Source of the DNA: Microbacterium sp.
Lineage (GTDB): Bacteria; Actinomycetota; Actinomycetes; Actinomycetales; Microbacteriaceae
Assembly: GCA_031286555.1 (NCBI GenBank)
Contig: JAITUD010000420.1
Location: forward strand, 1-9,806
DNA: 9,806 bases
Direction: 5' to 3'
Shown here: one piece after another, positions 7,135 through 9,806 of the stretch
How positions within the stretch are numbered: position 1 is the stretch's first letter
Layout of the letters: every line of letters starts with the position of its first letter
Notes under the pieces: generated by a model
The model's database searches: none
Told to the model about the DNA's origin: nothing
Seen by the model: the letters and a program-made list of their open reading frames with translations, nothing else
Translations under genes and position numbers: made by a program

Positions 7135-7158
7135 CGGGCAGATCGTATATGATGCCCG
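7135..7158 (+). promoter_or_regulatory. Candidate promoter and operator of the AraC-type regulator
   Basis: The 61-nt gap between the oxidase stop and the regulator start contains a perfect inverted repeat, CGGGCA-N12-TGCCCG. Inside it TATGAT (7148-7153) matches 5 of 6 positions of the -10 consensus. The best -35 at 17 nt is poor (TGGCCC). If used, transcription would begin near 7160, close to the ribosome binding site, and a protein on the inverted repeat would block it. Autoregulation is a plausible but untested reading. Readthrough from the oxidase gene is also possible. Confidence 0.35.
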
Positions 7159-7171
7159 AAAGCTCTCTTGC

Positions 7172-7175
7172 GAGG
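7172..7175 (+). promoter_or_regulatory. Ribosome binding site deciding the regulator start
   Basis: GAGG, extending to GAGGTGAT, runs into three possible start codons in one frame: GTG 7175, ATG 7178 and ATG 7181. Only the ATG at 7181 has normal spacing (5 nt) from GAGG, so it is preferred. The choice changes the product by at most two residues. Confidence 0.6.
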
Positions 7176-7180
7176 TGATG

Positions 7181-8137
7181 ATGCCCGTATCGCCGACCCT
7201 GCGACCCGAACGCCTGGCGACGACCGTGTCCCGCGGACTCAGCGAGTTCCGCACCGCGGTGAACGACTCGTTCGTGCCGCTGCAGGTCTCCGCCGGCCAA
7301 CCAGACGTGTTCCGCGGAGTGATGCGCGGAGCCGGGGTCGACGAGGTGCACCTGACAGACCTCCGCGCCACCGCGCACACCGTCGAGCGCACGCCCGAGC
7401 TGATCGCCCGCGGCGACCGCGAATTCTTCAAGGTGAGCCTAATGCTCTCGGGCACCGGACTGCTCATCCAGGACGGCCGCGAGGCCGTGCTCTCACCGGG
7501 CGACCTGGCCGTGTACGACACCTCGCGGCCGTACTCGCTGGTGTTCGACGAGGACTTCCGGTCGATGATCGTGATGTTCCCCCGGCACCTGATCGCGCTG
7601 CCCACAGACCTCGTCGGTGAGCTCACCGCGGTGCGCATCTCGGGCAGCGACGGCCTCGGGCTCGTCGTGGTGCCCTATCTGTCGCAGCTGGCGGTCAACC
7701 TCGATCAGATCGCCGGCACCACGGGCGCGAGGCTCGCGCACAGTGCCCTCGACCTGGTCACCACGGTGTTCAGCCGCGAGCTCGGACTGGATGAGAACGG
7801 GGCCGACCCGCACCGTGCGCTGATGCAGCGCATCCGTGCGCACATCGACCGCAACCTGGCGTCGACCGACCTCTCCCCCGCGTCGATCGCCGCCGCGCAC
7901 TTCGTCTCGACCCGGCACCTGCACGGGCTGTTCCAGGAGCAGGGCACGACCGTCTCCACCTGGATCCGCACGCGCCGGCTCGAGCAGTGCCGCCGCGACC
8001 TGCTCGACCCGCTGTACGCCGACCGTCCGGTCGCGGCGATCGCCGCGCGCTGGGGCTTCGTCGACGCCGCGCACTTCAGCCGTGCGTTCAAGGCCGCCTA
8101 CGAGGCGTCGCCCAGCGAGTACCGCGCCGCGCGCTGA
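7181..8137 (+). CDS. AraC-family transcriptional regulator, FeaR-type
   Basis: This is a DNA-binding regulator that probably controls the adjacent amine oxidase. The 318-residue product has an N-terminal sensing domain of the AraC_binding_2 type, marked by LIQDGREAVLSPGDLAVYDTSRPY (split here as LIQDGREAVL, 95-104, and SPGDLAVYDTSRPY, 105-118). The C-terminal AraC/XylS DNA-binding domain is at about 218-316. Its first helix-turn-helix is near 231-255 (LSPASIAAAHFVSTRHLH); the second and the family motif are near 282-315 (AAIAARWGFVDAAHFSRAFK, then SPSEYR). In E. coli FeaR has the same architecture and activates the amine oxidase gene tynA, and the gene order here supports an equal role. It follows the oxidase by 61 nt on the same strand. 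Alternative starts lie 3 and 6 nt upstream. Effector and operator are not known from sequence. Confidence 0.92.
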   Translation: MPVSPTLRPERLATTVSRGLSEFRTAVNDSFVPLQVSAGQPDVFRGVMRGAGVDEVHLTDLRATAHTVERTPELIARGDREFFKVSLMLSGTGLLIQDGREAVLSPGDLAVYDTSRPYSLVFDEDFRSMIVMFPRHLIALPTDLVGELTAVRISGSDGLGLVVVPYLSQLAVNLDQIAGTTGARLAHSALDLVTTVFSRELGLDENGADPHRALMQRIRAHIDRNLASTDLSPASIAAAHFVSTRHLHGLFQEQGTTVSTWIRTRRLEQCRRDLLDPLYADRPVAAIAARWGFVDAAHFSRAFKAAYEASPSEYRAAR

Positions 8138-8166
8138 CCGCGGGCCCCGCCGGCGCGTGGCGGTCA
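8135..8166 (+). terminator. Possible terminator-like hairpin at the end of the regulator gene
   Basis: TGACCGC (8135-8141, beginning with the stop codon) pairs perfectly with GCGGTCA (8160-8166) across an 18-nt GC-rich loop that can fold further. No T-tract follows, so it does not meet the usual rule for an intrinsic terminator. It may only shape the 3' end of the regulator mRNA. Confidence 0.25.
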
Positions 8167-8322
8167 CGGCTCCTCGCGCAGCGCCCCCGTGAGCGCTTCT
8201 CGACCGCGCCCGCCGCGGGCTGAACTCCCCTCTTGCCACCCAGGGCACGGGCGTTGACTGCCCGCGCCCGATCCCCTCCGCGGCGTTGAGCGGGCACGGC
8301 GACCGCGGCGAGCATGGCGTGA

Positions 8323-8342
8323 GCGCCGCACCGCAGCGGCGC
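8323..8342 (+). promoter_or_regulatory. GC hairpin just upstream of the dehydrogenase ribosome binding site
   Basis: GCGCCGC (8323-8329) and GCGGCGC (8336-8342) form a 7-bp all-G/C stem with a 6-nt loop. It ends 7 nt before the AAGGAGG site. In the mRNA it leaves the ribosome site exposed, so it may block upstream readthrough or steady the 5' leader. No function is demonstrated. Confidence 0.4.
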
Positions 8343-8349
8343 CGTGCCG

Positions 8350-8356
8350 AAGGAGG
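8350..8356 (+). promoter_or_regulatory. Ribosome binding site deciding the dehydrogenase start
   Basis: AAGGAGG stands 8 nt before the GTG at 8365. An in-frame GTG at 8344 lies upstream of the site and would translate through it, so it is rejected as the start. Confidence 0.8.
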
Positions 8357-8364
8357 CCAGCCGC

Positions 8365-9534
8365 GTGAGTGCCGTCGCCCGCACCAGCCGTCAGGTGGTG
8401 TTCCCCACCGTGGACGAGTTGAGGATCGAGAGCATCCCGGTTCCCGAGCCCGGACCGGACGACGTGCTGGTGCGCATCGCCATGGTCGGCATCTGCGCGA
8501 CAGATGTGCACCTGCTCGCCGGTCACATCGGCGATCCGTTCCCGCTCGTACCCGGCCACGAGTTCGTCGGTGAGGTCGCGGCCATCGGCGACCGCGCCGC
8601 GCATTCTCGAGGGTTCGGCGTCGGCGACCGCGTCGCCGTGGAGATGCTGCTGCCGTGCCGCTCCTGCGCGCGCTGCAGGGAGGGCCGGTACAACCTCTGC
8701 GAGCGCGACGACATGGCCACCGGACTGCCGCGGGGCCGCCAGTACGGCGTGAACATCCCGCGCAGCGAGGCCCCCGGCCTCTGGGGCGGCTACGCGGAGT
8801 ACCTGCATGCACCCGCCGAGGCGATCGTCCACCGTCTGCCCGAGGGCATCGCGTGGGAGCGCGCCGTGCTGGTGGAGCCACTCGCCGTCGCGCATCGTGC
8901 TATCGCCCGCGGTCGCGTGACCACCGGCGACAGGGTGGTCGTGATCGGCCCGGGTCCGGTCGGCATCCTCATCGCCGCAGCCGCCCGCGCCGCCGGCGCC
9001 GGGCGCGTCGTCATGGTCGGCACCCGCGCGGAGCGCCTCGCGCTCGCCACGGACTTCGGAGCGGATGCCACGGTCGACGCGCGTCGCAGCGAGGATGTCG
9101 CCGCCGACGTGCGCGTCGCCCTCGGCGGAGCATCCGCGGATGTCGTGATCGAGGCCGCCGGAGTCGCCACTGCCCAGCAGGATGCCGTGCGCCTGGTGCG
9201 CCGCGGCGGACGGGTCGTGCTCGCGGGCGCCTGCGGCGCCGCAGTGCCGGTCACCCTGCATGCCGATGAGGACCTGCTCACCCGCGAGCCCGACATCCTG
9301 CCGAGCTTCCTCTCTGCCGGCGGCTTCGAGCCGGCGATCGCCCTGCTCGCCCGCCCGGAGGTGCCCTTCGAGCGCCTCGTCACCCACCGCTTCGCGCTGG
9401 ACGAGGCCGCAGAGGCCTTCGACGTTATCCGCCGCAGGGACGGCGGCGTGCTCAAGGCCGTGCTCGAACCCGGCCGCACCGCCTCTCCCGAGAACACATT
9501 CCCCGAGAAGAACCAGAACAAGGAGAACCGATGA
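8365..9534 (+). CDS. Zinc-dependent medium-chain alcohol dehydrogenase (MDR/ADH family)
   Basis: It interconverts an alcohol and the aldehyde or ketone with a nicotinamide cofactor. The 389-residue product (GTG start) has catalytic zinc residues Cys44 (GICATD), His65-Glu66 (GHEFVGEV) and Glu171 (VEPLAVAH). The structural zinc set Cys98, Cys101, Cys104, Cys112 is complete. The Rossmann fold has GPGPVG at 195-200. After the second strand the usual ribose-binding Asp is replaced by Gly-Thr-Arg (219-221), which may favour NADP; that is inference. About 20 C-terminal residues form a Lys/Asn/Glu-rich tail whose codons contain the next gene's ribosome site. The stop overlaps the next start as ATGA. 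Next to an amine oxidase it may process the aldehyde product or a hydroxylated amine-derived alcohol. The exact substrate is not readable; relatives include threonine, sorbitol and butanediol dehydrogenases. Confidence 0.92.
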   Translation: MSAVARTSRQVVFPTVDELRIESIPVPEPGPDDVLVRIAMVGICATDVHLLAGHIGDPFPLVPGHEFVGEVAAIGDRAAHSRGFGVGDRVAVEMLLPCRSCARCREGRYNLCERDDMATGLPRGRQYGVNIPRSEAPGLWGGYAEYLHAPAEAIVHRLPEGIAWERAVLVEPLAVAHRAIARGRVTTGDRVVVIGPGPVGILIAAAARAAGAGRVVMVGTRAERLALATDFGADATVDARRSEDVAADVRVALGGASADVVIEAAGVATAQQDAVRLVRRGGRVVLAGACGAAVPVTLHADEDLLTREPDILPSFLSAGGFEPAIALLARPEVPFERLVTHRFALDEAAEAFDVIRRRDGGVLKAVLEPGRTASPENTFPEKNQNKENR

Positions 9535-9806
9535 CCGAGCAGACCACCGACCCCGCGCAGGACGAGTGGCGCACCTACGACGACTTCGCCGCCGGCATCG
9601 ACACCTACCGACTGCCGAACATCTCGCTGGCCGGCGACCGCATCGCCCTGGCCCTCGAGGGTGGCGGCACGCTCAGCCTGGCCTTCAACGAGGATGCCGT
9701 GAGCTGGTCGGCCTCGGGCGCCGTCGACGAGACCGGCGCGACCGACCCCTACGACGCGGTCTCGGTACGCGCGGACGTCGTCTTCGTGCACCTGCCGCTC
9801 ACCAGC
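9531..9806 (+). CDS. moaF: Probable MoaF-like protein, N-terminal part (cut by window edge)
   Basis: An ATG at 9531, preceded by AAGGAG at 5 nt and overlapping the dehydrogenase stop as ATGA, opens a frame that runs to the window edge; 92 codons are visible. The product starts MTEQTTDPAQDEWRTYDDF, followed by alternating strand-like stretches (IALALEGG, LSLAFNED, VSWSASG, VSVRADVVFVHLPL). This resembles the MoaF family, calycin-like proteins named for the monoamine regulon of Klebsiella and often mislabelled as molybdenum cofactor proteins. No signal peptide or membrane segment is seen. Their biochemical role is unsettled; a small-ligand-binding barrel is plausible. The neighbouring amine oxidase supports the call, which I make from remembered family pattern. 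The reading frame is certain, the family less so. Confidence 0.7.
   Translation, partial: MTEQTTDPAQDEWRTYDDFAAGIDTYRLPNISLAGDRIALALEGGGTLSLAFNEDAVSWSASGAVDETGATDPYDAVSVRADVVFVHLPLTS

Larger units (their letters stand above)
8138..8364 (+). other. Gene-free structured spacer between regulator and dehydrogenase
   Basis: This 227-nt stretch holds no convincing coding frame. It contains the hairpin at 8135-8166, a short hairpin GCCCG-CCG-CGGGC (8208-8220), the inverted repeat GGGCA-N11-TGCCC (8243-8263), paired direct repeats of GGGCACGG (8243-8250, 8292-8299) and GCGTTGA (8251-8257, 8283-8289), a 7-bp hairpin (8323-8342), and the ribosome binding site for the dehydrogenase. TTGACT (8254-8259) resembles a -35 but no -10 follows at 16-18 nt. 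It could be a control region for the dehydrogenase-moaF pair. Confidence 0.5.

Noticed and set aside
5641..7638. A 665-codon open frame on the minus strand opposite the amine oxidase and the regulator.
   Set aside because: It is antisense to two well-recognised genes, crosses their boundary, and its product is rich in Arg, His, Gly and Val with no motif. Long antisense frames are expected in GC-rich DNA.
8254..8259. TTGACT as the -35 of a dehydrogenase promoter.
   Set aside because: No -10-like hexamer at 16-18 nt downstream; the bases there are GC-only or nearly so.
8344..8364. GTG at 8344 as the dehydrogenase start.
   Set aside because: The ribosome site AAGGAGG lies after this codon and fits the GTG at 8365.
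8164..9387. A 407-codon minus-strand frame opposite the dehydrogenase.
   Set aside because: The plus strand has a complete zinc dehydrogenase with a ribosome site; the minus frame has no domain and begins inside the gene.
9531..9806. Reading the moaF-like gene as a molybdenum cofactor biosynthesis gene.
   Set aside because: The name is a historic confusion of two moa series, and the amine oxidase context favours the monoamine meaning.

Overview
The window is very GC-rich, densely packed DNA, and its codon use, short gene overlaps and gene types point to an actinobacterium. A member of the Microbacteriaceae such as Microbacterium is my best guess, from style alone. It holds two blocks that diverge from one 231-bp control region (4885-5115).

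Left block, minus strand, 4884 down to 1: a complete family-5 (dipeptide/oligopeptide-type) ABC importer operon that runs off the left edge. The order is lipoprotein solute-binding protein, a 12-bp GNRA-looped hairpin, permease 1 (DppB-like), a single-chain fusion of permease 2 with an ATPase (DppC-DppD-like), and a second ATPase (DppF-like, cut by the window edge). The last three genes are joined by ATGA stop/start overlaps, so they are probably translationally coupled.

Right block, plus strand, 5116 to 9806: a copper/topaquinone amine oxidase with all catalytic residues present; an AraC-family regulator of the FeaR type; a 227-bp structured spacer; a zinc-dependent medium-chain alcohol dehydrogenase; and, by ATGA overlap, the start of a probable MoaF-like protein cut by the right edge. 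An amine oxidase, an AraC-type activator and a MoaF-like protein recall the enterobacterial monoamine regulon (tynA/maoA, feaR/moaR, moaF), rearranged and joined to an alcohol dehydrogenase.

Working model (inference): the importer brings in an amine or amine-bearing compound. The oxidase turns it into an aldehyde with release of ammonia and hydrogen peroxide, and the dehydrogenase acts on the aldehyde or on a related alcohol. The AraC protein would sense the substrate or product and act at the divergent control region, which carries direct repeats, an inverted repeat and an AT-rich island with facing promoter-like elements. No RNA gene, insertion sequence, CRISPR array or phage gene was seen.
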